The position numbers and the translations under genes were made by a program. Shown here in pieces: positions 25,181 to 33,681 of a stretch of 46,519 nucleotides of DNA (position 1 is the first letter of the stretch; each line of letters starts with the position of its first letter). The DNA comes from Lachnospiraceae bacterium. Lineage in GTDB: Bacteria; Bacillota; Clostridia; Lachnospirales; Lachnospiraceae. The DNA is taken from positions 1 through 46,519 of the forward strand of contig JAGBBM010000062.1 of the NCBI GenBank assembly GCA_017938485.1, given 5' to 3'. The notes beneath the pieces are model-generated. The model did no database searches and had not been told where the DNA came from. It saw nothing but the letters and a program-made list of their open reading frames with translations.

Positions 25181-26641
25181 ATGAATTATTCGGTAGTTAG
25201 ATATATATTAGGTTGGGTAATGATTATAGAGTCAGCTTTTATGCTGATGACTTGCGTCGTTGCTCTTATATATGGTGAAAGTGAGGGTTTTGCTTTCCTT
25301 TGGACTCTCCTTGGAGCTACGGCTTTAGGTGGGTTTATGGTTATTAAAAAACCTGATAATATGACCTTTTATGTAAAAGAAGGTTTTGTGACAGTAGCCC
25401 TTAGCTGGATAGTCTTATCTATTGTGGGATGTTTGCCCTTTGTGTTTAGTGGGGATATTCCTAATTTTACAGATGCACTTTTTGAGACTATATCAGGTTT
25501 TACAACAACAGGTGCATCAGTCCTTGTGGAAGTAGAGAGTATGTCCAGATGTGGACTTTTCTGGAGATGTTTTACTAACTGGATAGGTGGTATGGGAGTT
25601 CTTGTATTTTTGCTTGCCATAGTTCCTATGACTGGCGGAAGTCATATGAATCTTATGAGGGCGGAAAGCCCGGGGCCTTCTGTTGGAAAATTGGTACCTA
25701 AGGTTAAACATACAGCGACTATACTATATGCTATGTATATAGTGCTTACAGTTATGGAGGTTATCCTTCTTCTCTGTGGTGGTATGTCATTATATGAAGC
25801 TCTCACAACTTCCTTCAGTACAGCTGGTACAGGTGGTTTTGGTATATACAATGACAGTTTCGGCAGCGTGAGTCCATATATTCAGTGGGTAGTAGGTGTA
25901 TTTTTAGTACTGTTTGGAGTTAATTTTGGAGTATATTTCCTACTCATTATGAGAAGATTTAAACAGGCTATAACTCATGAGGAAATGCGAGTATATTTTA
26001 TAATTATAATTGCTGCAGTTTCTCTTGTTGTTATTGATATTAAAGATTATTTTGAAACTATAGGAGAATGTATAAGACACGCCTTTTTCCAAGTGGCATC
26101 CATTATGACCACAGCAGGTTTTTCTAGTACTGACTTTAATTTGTGGCCAGATACAGCCAAGACGGTTTTGGTGCTTCTTATGTTTATTGGAGCCTGTGCC
26201 GGAAGTACAGGTGGAGGTATAAAGGTTTCTCGTATAATCATTTTAGTTAAAACTATGTTTAAGGAGATAACTTCCTATTTACATCCTAGAAGTGTTAAGA
26301 AGATAAAGATAGAGGGGAAGGCTTTAGAGCATGAGACTTTGAGAGCTACCAATGTATTTTTTATCACTTATATGCTGATATTTTCAGTATCCGTCCTTCT
26401 TATCTCCTTTGAGGGAAAGGGTGTAGTTACAAACTTTACGGCAATTGCGGCCACATTGAATAATATTGGCCCGGGACTTGATGCAGTAGGTCCTATGTCT
26501 AATTTTGGACATTTTACAGTTTTTTCAAAATACATTTTAATGTTTAATATGATTGCAGGAAGATTAGAGTTATTCCCTATGCTTATGCTTTTCTGTCCTA
26601 CTATTTGGAAACCTAAAAAAACTAATAAGGTTGAGGCATAA
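25181..26641 (+). CDS. trkH: Potassium uptake channel TrkH
   Basis: 486 aa integral membrane protein with four pore repeats typical of Trk/Ktr channels: GFTTTGASVLVE, STAGTGGFGIYN, MTTAGFSSTDF and LNNIGPGLDAVG, each supplying a selectivity-filter Gly. About ten membrane helices. Forms a dimeric K+ (or K+/Na+) pathway controlled by TrkA, encoded directly upstream. An intrinsic terminator ends the operon. Confidence 0.95.
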   Translation: MNYSVVRYILGWVMIIESAFMLMTCVVALIYGESEGFAFLWTLLGATALGGFMVIKKPDNMTFYVKEGFVTVALSWIVLSIVGCLPFVFSGDIPNFTDALFETISGFTTTGASVLVEVESMSRCGLFWRCFTNWIGGMGVLVFLLAIVPMTGGSHMNLMRAESPGPSVGKLVPKVKHTATILYAMYIVLTVMEVILLLCGGMSLYEALTTSFSTAGTGGFGIYNDSFGSVSPYIQWVVGVFLVLFGVNFGVYFLLIMRRFKQAITHEEMRVYFIIIIAAVSLVVIDIKDYFETIGECIRHAFFQVASIMTTAGFSSTDFNLWPDTAKTVLVLLMFIGACAGSTGGGIKVSRIIILVKTMFKEITSYLHPRSVKKIKIEGKALEHETLRATNVFFITYMLIFSVSVLLISFEGKGVVTNFTAIAATLNNIGPGLDAVGPMSNFGHFTVFSKYILMFNMIAGRLELFPMLMLFCPTIWKPKKTNKVEA

Positions 26642-26643
26642 TA

Positions 26644-26680
26644 AAAAGAGGAGTCCGATGGGGTTGACTCCTCTTTTCTT
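26644..26680 (+). terminator. Intrinsic terminator of trkA-trkH
   Basis: AAAAGAGGAGTC / GACTCCTCTTTT, 12 pairs around a 10-base loop, then CTTAT; symmetric enough to work in both directions. Confidence 0.85.
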
Positions 26681-26823
26681 ATCATATAAACGGATATGGT
26701 TATCCAAAAAAACTGGACAAGATTGATATAAGAATGAGTTTGGTTTATATGATGCTATAGTATAACTTATGAAAAAGAATAATTCAAGCAAAAATGATAA
26801 TGGGAAAGGGGGTTATATCGTCT

Positions 26824-28629
26824 ATGAAATTTGATATAAAAAAGGGTATTAATTACATAAAGGATAAGAACATAAATGATATATGGTCTATGATGAAATA
26901 CAAGATGAGTGGCCCCGGACTTGCTTATAATGGCTGGTATAAAGAAAAACATGAGACGGATGAGGAGGAGCTTGCTAGACAGAGAGAGCATATATTTGGC
27001 TATTCCCCATTAATTAGTATATTGGTTCCAGTATATGTAACTCCAGAATTATTCCTCCGAGGAATGATAGAATCTGTAATAAAACAGACTTATACAAATT
27101 GGGAGCTTATACTAGTTGATGGAAGCAGAAAACCTGAAAATCCGGAAATAAAAGAAGACATATCAGTTTATGATAAGGTTTATAGTCTTGAAACTGAGAG
27201 AATCATTATGCAATATATGGAGACAGAACCTAGGATAAAATATAGACTTATGGAGGATAATTTAGGGGTTTCCGGCAATACCAATATAGCTCTTAGTATG
27301 TCAGAAGGTGAATATATGGCAGTGCTTAAGCATGATGATGTTTTGGCAGAGGATGCTTTATATCATATTGTTATGGCGTTGCAAGAGGATAACTACGAGC
27401 TTATATATGGGGATGAAGATAGAATGTCGGCAGATGGTAATAAGTTTTCTAACCCTATATTTAAACCGGATTACAGCCCTGACTTACTAAATTCCTACAA
27501 CTATATATTCCATTTCCCTGTAGTTAAGATGTCTCTGGCCAGAGCTGTGGGAGGTTTTCACAGTGAATTTGACGGGGCTCAGGATTACGATTTCTTGCTT
27601 AGATGTGTGGAGAATTTAACTGGAAGAATAAAACATATACCACGGATATTATACCATTGGCGTAAAAATAATAATTCCAAGGAAGGTAAGCACGCAAAGG
27701 AATATGTGCAAGATATTGGAAAAAGGGCTTTGGTTGAGCATGTGAAACGCTTAGGACTATATGGAACAGTAGGGGATACGGATATACCTAGTGCCTATAA
27801 AATAGTGTATGAAACACCAGGAAATCCTCTGCTTTCTATTGTTATATCATCGGTTTCTACTACAGAGCATATAAAAAAGCTCATTTCCTCTTTCTTTGAC
27901 GGAGTGAGATATAGCAATTTCGAGATAATTGTTGTAGAAAATAATGTGGAGGATGGAAGTAGACTCAATTATTATACAAAGATGGAGTCTATTCGAAGTA
28001 ATCTTCATGTCTACATAGATGAAGATATTAAGACTTCTGCGGAGATGAGAAGATACGGCGCATCTTTTGCAAAAGGAAATTATCTTTTGTTTTTGGATAG
28101 CAATATGGCCATAAGAAATACATCTTCCCTAGGTTATATGCTTGGGGCGTGTATGCGAGAGGATGTGGGTATTGTAACGGGAACCCTTTACGGAGAAAAT
28201 GAAACCATATATGAAAAAGGCCGTGTTTTAGGCATTAATGGATTGTATTCTCCTCTACATAAGGGTCTTAAGGAAAATGACTGGTCCTATATGTGGCTAA
28301 ACAAAGTAAGTACAAATCACTGCATTGTTAGTCCTTCATGTATGATGGTTAAAAAATCTGTTTTTGATTCTGTGGGAGGTATATCTGACAAATTCAAGAC
28401 GGACATAGGAATTATGGATTTTTGCCTTAAAGTCAATGAACTTAAGTTCAATACAGTCTGTTTGGCTGATGCTGTGTGGACCTACAAAGCATATGAACCT
28501 GTGGTGGACAAAGGTGAGCTTGCAAAAGACAAGGACCTTTTCTCCATCCTCTGGGGCAACCTATTAACTCAAGGAGACCCCTACTACAATAAAAACTTTA
28601 CCCAGGAAGGCGATTTATTCGATATATAA
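26824..28629 (+). CDS. Glycosyltransferase with two GT2-like domains
   Basis: 601 aa. The ATG at 26824 follows GGAAAGGGGG by 11 bases; the open frame starts at 26794 but without a site. The first GT-A domain (about 45-310) has ISILVPVYVTPELFLRGMIE and KHDDVLAEDALY (metal-binding Asp pair), then YDFLLRCVEN and LYHWRKNNNS. The second, more diverged domain (from ~335) starts PLLSIVISSVSTTEHIK and may be inactive or act on another acceptor. Such tandem GT2 proteins build cell-surface polysaccharides. It stands alone, with no capsule cluster around it. The stop codon (GAT ATA TAA) lies in the left arm of palindrome E2. Confidence 0.87.
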   Translation: MKFDIKKGINYIKDKNINDIWSMMKYKMSGPGLAYNGWYKEKHETDEEELARQREHIFGYSPLISILVPVYVTPELFLRGMIESVIKQTYTNWELILVDGSRKPENPEIKEDISVYDKVYSLETERIIMQYMETEPRIKYRLMEDNLGVSGNTNIALSMSEGEYMAVLKHDDVLAEDALYHIVMALQEDNYELIYGDEDRMSADGNKFSNPIFKPDYSPDLLNSYNYIFHFPVVKMSLARAVGGFHSEFDGAQDYDFLLRCVENLTGRIKHIPRILYHWRKNNNSKEGKHAKEYVQDIGKRALVEHVKRLGLYGTVGDTDIPSAYKIVYETPGNPLLSIVISSVSTTEHIKKLISSFFDGVRYSNFEIIVVENNVEDGSRLNYYTKMESIRSNLHVYIDEDIKTSAEMRRYGASFAKGNYLLFLDSNMAIRNTSSLGYMLGACMREDVGIVTGTLYGENETIYEKGRVLGINGLYSPLHKGLKENDWSYMWLNKVSTNHCIVSPSCMMVKKSVFDSVGGISDKFKTDIGIMDFCLKVNELKFNTVCLADAVWTYKAYEPVVDKGELAKDKDLFSILWGNLLTQGDPYYNKNFTQEGDLFDI

Positions 28630-29005
28630 ACGAAAAATCCCCGCCCACCCCTGCTATAAATATATATGTTGTGCAAACTCGCTCTCGCTCTTTCCTCACG
28701 CAGGGGTACTAAGGCTCTTCCCCGGGATATAGATGGAAATATATAGGCATAAGAAAACCGTTTGAACACGCGGGCACTTAGCTAAAAAAGATAGGATGTA
28801 GATATCGATTTAAATCGAAGAATCTACATCCTATCTTTTTTGCTTAGTACCCTTGCGTAGTGAGACGAGCGAAAGCGTGTTTTCGATATGCCTATATATT
28901 TCCATCTATATCCCTGGGGAGAGCCTAAGGACCCGCGTTCGCAAACGGTTTGCTAACATATATATTTATAGCAAGGGCAGGCGGGGAGTTTTTCGTTTAT
29001 ATATC
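28621..29005. repeat. 385-bp imperfect palindrome (long inverted repeat) E2
   Basis: This fills the 367-base gap between converging genes and runs into both. GATATATAAACGA (28621-28633) is matched exactly inverted at 28993-29005. Further paired blocks are GCTATAAATATATATGTT, GATATAGATGGAAATATATA and the core AAAAAAGATAGGATGTAGAT (28784-28803 with 28822-28841) around TCGATTTAAATCGA. Other arm segments are matched only loosely, and two (GCAGGGGTACTAAG-like and CGCGGGCACTTAG-like) appear to have swapped order between arms. Both flanking genes take their final codons and stop from the repeat. It resembles E1 in size, placement and G+C-rich outer ends (both contain GCCCACCCC). Family not recognised. 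Confidence 0.9.
28784..28841. terminator. Core hairpin of E2, likely bidirectional terminator
   Basis: A 20-bp perfect stem with A6 on one side and T6 on the other, so transcripts from either side meet a strong hairpin plus U-tract between the converging glycosyltransferase and ATPase genes. Confidence 0.7.
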
Positions 29006-30436
29006 CTCCTCTAAGTCGGACTTGGTTAAAGTTTTTATCTGCTTGTCAGTAGGGTTTTCTATGCCTACAATACGGCTTGCCTGACGGGAGATGGTTCTTT
29101 CCATATAGTTTCGGACTTCTCGTGCGTTGGCAAAGTTTTCTAAGTGCATGTCTACAAGGTTGTTGAAATATTCTTTAACGTATTTCTTGCCCGGTTCATT
29201 TGGGATGTAATCCTGCTTTTTACACATGGACATAAATATATTGTAGAGCTGCTCGCCGGTATAGTCCTTGAAGAAAATGTACTTGTTGAAGCGGGACTTA
29301 AGACCAGGGTTGGAGTTTACAAACTCTTCCATAAGGTCTGTGTATCCTGCCACAATAACGATGAGGTTGTCTCTGTTATCTTCCATAAGTTTGAGAAGGG
29401 TATCTACAGCTTCTTGTCCAAAGTCTTTGCCATCTTTTCCTGCAGTTAATGTGTATGCCTCATCGATAAAGAGAACACCACCAAGAGCACTTTCAACAAC
29501 TTCCTTAGTCTTTATAGCGGTTTGACCTACATAACCCTCTACGAGATTAGAACGGTCAACCTCTACCAAATGGCCTTCTGGTAAAACAGTGAGACACTTG
29601 TAAATTTTAGAAAGAAGTCTAGCGACAGTGGTTTTTCCTGTTCCCGGATTGCCGGAAAAAACCATGTGAAGGGTCATAGTTGGTTGCTTCATGCCTCTTT
29701 CTTCACGGAGTTTCTTAACTTTGAGGAGATTAATAAGACTCTTAATATCCTTCTTTACTTCCTCAAGGCCAACTAGTTCGTTTAATTCTGCCATAACCTC
29801 TTCTAAAGTAATATCTTCCTCTGCCACCTCATTTTTATTGAGATTGCCCTTCATACCTTCAAGGGTTGATTTTGTATTGTTTTTTGATTTGGCAGATGGC
29901 TTTGGTGCGTTGCTTGAAGCCTTGATAGGACCACTGCCTGGCTCGTAAAGATTGTATTTGCGAATATATTCTTCAATCATAAATGTGTAGTCAGTAAGAC
30001 GTTTTAATTCCTCCTCAGTCACATCGCTATTGACGGATATGAATTCCTGACCTAATTGCTCGTACAGATTGAGAAGGTTTCTAGATTTAGAGAAGCCCTT
30101 TGTTGTATAAGCAGATTTGCCGGATAAGTCTGCTTCCGCAAAATAGGTAAATGAACGAGGTACCTCGGTGGAAAATTTATCATTTAACACTCTGTCAGAA
30201 CGGAATCTGAGAAGTCGTTCTGCAGTGAAATATTCTCCAAGATACTGATGGAAGAAATTAATCTCCGGATAAAGATTAGTGTTAGATGAATCAAGAAGAT
30301 ATGCAAGAAACTGCAACAAGTCAAACTTAATCATCTCTCTCATAGTGATATCAGTTTTAGGTCCAAATCCCTGATGAGAGATAATTTCTCCATACATATA
30401 ACAATCGTTTAATTCTTGTTTAAGATTATTAATCAT
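28997..30436 (-). CDS. CbxX/CfqX-type AAA+ ATPase
   Basis: 479 aa; AAGGAAGG ribosome binding site. Residues 1-190 are a helical region without a recognised domain, followed by a Ser/Asn/Lys-rich linker. The ATPase core has LNELVGLEEVKKDIKSLINL, Walker A FSGNPGTGKTT, VGQTAIKTKEVVESALGG, Walker B VLFIDEAYTL, sensor-1-type VIVAGY and the sensor-2 region NAREVRNYMERTISRQASR. This is the family of CbbX, SpoVK and EccA, hexameric remodelling motors. No partner (Rubisco, type VII secretion) is encoded nearby, so the substrate is unknown. The last codons and stop come from palindrome E2. Confidence 0.88.
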   Translation of the reverse strand: MINNLKQELNDCYMYGEIISHQGFGPKTDITMREMIKFDLLQFLAYLLDSSNTNLYPEINFFHQYLGEYFTAERLLRFRSDRVLNDKFSTEVPRSFTYFAEADLSGKSAYTTKGFSKSRNLLNLYEQLGQEFISVNSDVTEEELKRLTDYTFMIEEYIRKYNLYEPGSGPIKASSNAPKPSAKSKNNTKSTLEGMKGNLNKNEVAEEDITLEEVMAELNELVGLEEVKKDIKSLINLLKVKKLREERGMKQPTMTLHMVFSGNPGTGKTTVARLLSKIYKCLTVLPEGHLVEVDRSNLVEGYVGQTAIKTKEVVESALGGVLFIDEAYTLTAGKDGKDFGQEAVDTLLKLMEDNRDNLIVIVAGYTDLMEEFVNSNPGLKSRFNKYIFFKDYTGEQLYNIFMSMCKKQDYIPNEPGKKYVKEYFNNLVDMHLENFANAREVRNYMERTISRQASRIVGIENPTDKQIKTLTKSDLEEDI

Positions 30437-30466
30437 AGTAGCCTTCCTTTTTTTATATAATGTAAA

Positions 30467-30495
30467 ATTATAACATCAGTTTAGGGGTATCGTAA
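30467..30495 (-). promoter_or_regulatory. Promoter of the AAA+ ATPase gene
   Basis: Minus strand TATAAT at 30467-30472 with a weak -35 (TTACGA) 17 bases upstream; the -10 is 31 bases before the ATG. Confidence 0.45.
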
Positions 30496-30509
30496 AGTGG
30501 GAAATAAAG

Positions 30510-30538
30510 TTGAATATGTTTTGATGTTGTGATACAAT
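30510..30538 (+). promoter_or_regulatory. Promoter of hisA (and probably the GH9 operon)
   Basis: TTGAAT and TACAAT with a 17-base spacer, about 50 bases before the hisA ATG. Confidence 0.55.
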
Positions 30539-30587
30539 TACTTCGTATGTATTTTAGATTTTGAAAGCCTATTAATTGGAGGATAAA

Positions 30588-31367
30588 ATGAGATTTCGAC
30601 CATGTATAGACATACACAATGGTTCCGTGAAACAGATAGTCGGTGGTAGTCTTATGGATGAAGCGGATAGTGCCAAGGAGAATTTTGTATCGGAGCTAAA
30701 AGCGGATTTTTACGCTGATATGTACAAGAAGAGTAATATATCTGGTGGACATATCATTTTACTTAATCCAGCAAGCAGTCCTTATTATGAAGCTGACATT
30801 GAGCAGGCAAGGCTTGCCCTCTTGACCTATCCAGGAGGACTTCAGATAGGTGGGGGTATAAATCCTGACAATGCCAAAGATTTTCTTGATATGGGAGCTT
30901 CTCATGTTATAGTTACCTCTTATGTTTTTAAGGATGGAGAGATTAATTTTGACAACTTAAAAAAGATGAGAGATGCTGTAGGCAAAGATAAGCTGGTTCT
31001 TGATCTTAGTTGCAGAAAAAAAGGAGATACTTACTACATAGTTACAGATAGGTGGCAAAAGTTTACCAATGTACCCGTTTCCGAGGAAACCTTGGATTTA
31101 CTTATGGAATACTGTGATGAATATCTGATACATGCAGTGGATGTTGAGGGTAAGGCATCTGGTATAGAAGAAGAGCTAGCTACAATGCTTGGAGCATGGG
31201 GGAAGATTCCTATGACCTATGCAGGTGGTGTTGGTTCATTTTCGGATTTATCCAAGCTAAAGGAGCTTGGCAAAGATAAATTAGATGTAACAGTTGGCAG
31301 TGCCTTGGATATCTTCGGTGGAGATATGATTTACCAGGACGTTATATCATTTTGTAACAATATATAA
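30588..31367 (+). CDS. hisA: Eukaryotic-type phosphoribosylformimino-AICAR ribotide isomerase (HisA)
   Basis: 259 aa from ATG 30588 with GGAGG 5 bases upstream. Beta/alpha barrel; isomerises ProFAR to PRFAR in histidine synthesis. The sequence follows the yeast His6 type rather than ordinary bacterial HisA: CIDIHNGSVKQIVGGSL at the start, LVLDLSCRKKGDTYYIV with the second catalytic-site Asp, YLIHAVDVEGKASGIEEEL, and VTVGSALDIFGGDM at the end. Active-site Asp residues are present. No other his gene is in the window; the gene instead precedes a cellulase by 11 bases, probably sharing its transcript. Confidence 0.9.
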   Translation: MRFRPCIDIHNGSVKQIVGGSLMDEADSAKENFVSELKADFYADMYKKSNISGGHIILLNPASSPYYEADIEQARLALLTYPGGLQIGGGINPDNAKDFLDMGASHVIVTSYVFKDGEINFDNLKKMRDAVGKDKLVLDLSCRKKGDTYYIVTDRWQKFTNVPVSEETLDLLMEYCDEYLIHAVDVEGKASGIEEELATMLGAWGKIPMTYAGGVGSFSDLSKLKELGKDKLDVTVGSALDIFGGDMIYQDVISFCNNI

Positions 31368-31378
31368 GGAGGAAGACG

Positions 31379-33667
31379 ATGAGAAAATTTAAGAAAACTG
31401 CAGCTTATGTATTAGCTTTTTCTATGGCTTTATCTCTTGTGGGATGTGGTGAAAAAAAGGATAAGACAGAAGAGGCAGCCACACCAAATGATGCCACTGA
31501 GCAGGAAGTGGTTGAAGATGATTTTGATTGGGTTACAACTGAAGAACCATATGTAGAGGATGATAGATTCACTACAGTTGAGGGTGCTGATGTACTTGGA
31601 ATTACATTTGACGACAATACAACCGAAGGATTCATCACATATGTTAATGGTGGTGAATTTGAGATGTATGCGGAGGATGGCCAGTTGGTTATGGATATAG
31701 CTAAAAATGGTACCGTAGAGCATGCCTGTCAGATTTATTATGATGGTTTCACTATGGCAAGGGGTTGTGTTTACACAGTTTCTTTTGATATTTCTTCAAC
31801 TGTAGACAGAGTTGTTGAGTGGAGAGTACAGCTTAATGGTGGAGATTATCACGCATATGCTAGCGAGAAGGTTAATCTTACATCAGATATGCAGACAGTA
31901 ACTATGGAGTTTACTATGGAGGATAACTCTGACCCAGCTCCTAGATTTGTTATTAATATGGGACACTACGAGGGTGAGGAACCACTTCCAGAGCATCAGA
32001 TTCGTGTTGACAATATATCATTGTTTGTAACAGACAGTTCTAATGCGGAGAAGATTGAGGGTGCACCAACACCTATAAAGGTAAAGGTTAACCAGATTGG
32101 TTATGAGCCAGATGATATTAAAACAGTAATCGTAACATCTAAGGATGACGAGAAGTTTAAGATTGTTGATGCAGAGACTGAGGAAACAGTTTATGTAGGT
32201 GAGTATGACTCTACTCTTATGTTTGATCCAAATGTTGGCTCAAATATGCACAGAGGAGATTTCTCAGATTTCACTACTCCAGGAAGATATAAGATTATAT
32301 CAAGTCCATCAGGTGCTTCTTATGAATTCAGCATAGGTGAGGACTTATATGATGACGTGTATAAAGATGTGGTACTTATGCTTTACAACCAGAGATGTGG
32401 TTGCGAGTTAGACAGCGCTATATCTGGCAATTTTGCTCACGGTGCTTGTCATATGCAGGAAGCAGTTATTTATGGAGATACATCTGGAAAGACTGTAGAT
32501 GTATCAGGTGGATGGCATGACGCTGGAGACTATGGTAGATATGTAGTTCCAGGTGCTAAGACTATTCAGGATTTATTCCTTGCTTATGAGGATTACAACC
32601 AGAATTCAGATGATATGGGAATTCCAGAGAGTGGAAATGGTGTTCCAGACTTATTAGACGAAGCAAAATATGAGCTTGATTGGATGTTTAAGATGCAGGA
32701 CGAGGCAACAGGTGGTGTATATCACAAGGTTACTGCTTTAGTTTTCCCAGAGACTGTTCTTGCGGAAGAAGAGACTGCGGAGATGGTTCTTGCACCTATA
32801 TCTTATGCAGCTACTGCTGATTATGCTGCTGTTATGGCTAAGGCATCTGTATTATATGCAGATTTTGACGCAGATTATGCAGCTAAGTGCTTAGAGGCAT
32901 CAAAGAAGGCTTATGATTTCCTTGTAGCAAATCCAGATATGGATGGATACAAGAATCCAGAAGAAATTGTAACAGGTGAATACCCTGACGGACATCTTGC
33001 AGATGAGCGTTTATGGGCATCAACAGAATTATATATTGCTACAGGAGAAACAGTATATCTTGATGCAATCAAAGAGGTTATGTCAGGTAACTATAAGACA
33101 GGATTTGGTTGGGCAAGCATTGGTTCATATGCATTGTACGATTTAGCTAAGGCTGAGGGTATAGATTCTGAGGTTCAGGCTCAGGCCAAGGAAAAACTTC
33201 TCACTATGGCAGATAAGCTTTTAGAGGAGTGTAAGGACGATGGTTTCTTCATGGGACTTTCATCTTACGCATGGGGAAGTAACAAGGACGTAGCTGACAA
33301 TGGTATGCTTTTACTTATCGCTAATAAATTACAGCCAAATGCAGAGTATTTAGAGTATGTAGATAAGCATAGAGATTATATCTTTGGACTTAATGGTACA
33401 GGCTACTGTTATGTAACAGGTTACGGTACACTTACACCTGTATCAACACATCACAGACCTTCACAGGTTCTTGAGGAGACTATGCCAGGTATGCTTGTAG
33501 GCGGTCCTGATTCAGCACTTGAAGATCCATATGCACAGGCAGTGTTATATGGTTATAACGCAGCTCTTTGCTACGTTGATAATGAGCAGAGTTTCTCATG
33601 TAATGAGGTTACTATTTACTGGAACTCACCACTTATTTATCTTATGACTGGATTACTTTATCAATAG
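31379..33667 (+). CDS. GH9 cellulase lipoprotein with CBM4/9-like module
   Basis: 762 aa, AGGAGG site. The lipobox SLVGC gives lipidated Cys23; an acidic linker; a beta-sandwich CBM4/9-like module (about 60-225, VLGITFDDNT ... HQIRVDNISLFVT); an Ig-like CelD_N domain (about 235-325, VKVNQIGYEPDDIKTVIVTS); then the GH9 (alpha/alpha)6 domain. Catalytic residues are visible: base Asp pair in GGWHDAGDYGRYV (~380), HHRPS (~690), and acid Glu in SCNEVTIYWNSPLIY (~742). It should cut beta-1,4-glucan at the cell surface; endo or processive mode cannot be told. Followed after 14 bases by the GtrA-YfhO gene, whose ribosome binding site overlaps its stop. Confidence 0.93.
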   Translation: MRKFKKTAAYVLAFSMALSLVGCGEKKDKTEEAATPNDATEQEVVEDDFDWVTTEEPYVEDDRFTTVEGADVLGITFDDNTTEGFITYVNGGEFEMYAEDGQLVMDIAKNGTVEHACQIYYDGFTMARGCVYTVSFDISSTVDRVVEWRVQLNGGDYHAYASEKVNLTSDMQTVTMEFTMEDNSDPAPRFVINMGHYEGEEPLPEHQIRVDNISLFVTDSSNAEKIEGAPTPIKVKVNQIGYEPDDIKTVIVTSKDDEKFKIVDAETEETVYVGEYDSTLMFDPNVGSNMHRGDFSDFTTPGRYKIISSPSGASYEFSIGEDLYDDVYKDVVLMLYNQRCGCELDSAISGNFAHGACHMQEAVIYGDTSGKTVDVSGGWHDAGDYGRYVVPGAKTIQDLFLAYEDYNQNSDDMGIPESGNGVPDLLDEAKYELDWMFKMQDEATGGVYHKVTALVFPETVLAEEETAEMVLAPISYAATADYAAVMAKASVLYADFDADYAAKCLEASKKAYDFLVANPDMDGYKNPEEIVTGEYPDGHLADERLWASTELYIATGETVYLDAIKEVMSGNYKTGFGWASIGSYALYDLAKAEGIDSEVQAQAKEKLLTMADKLLEECKDDGFFMGLSSYAWGSNKDVADNGMLLLIANKLQPNAEYLEYVDKHRDYIFGLNGTGYCYVTGYGTLTPVSTHHRPSQVLEETMPGMLVGGPDSALEDPYAQAVLYGYNAALCYVDNEQSFSCNEVTIYWNSPLIYLMTGLLYQ

Positions 33668-33681
33668 GAGTTTTAATGTAA

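Noticed and set aside
28584-28769. 61-codon open frame on the minus strand inside palindrome E2
   Set aside because: Overlaps the end of the glycosyltransferase, lacks a start signal and is made of repeat sequence.
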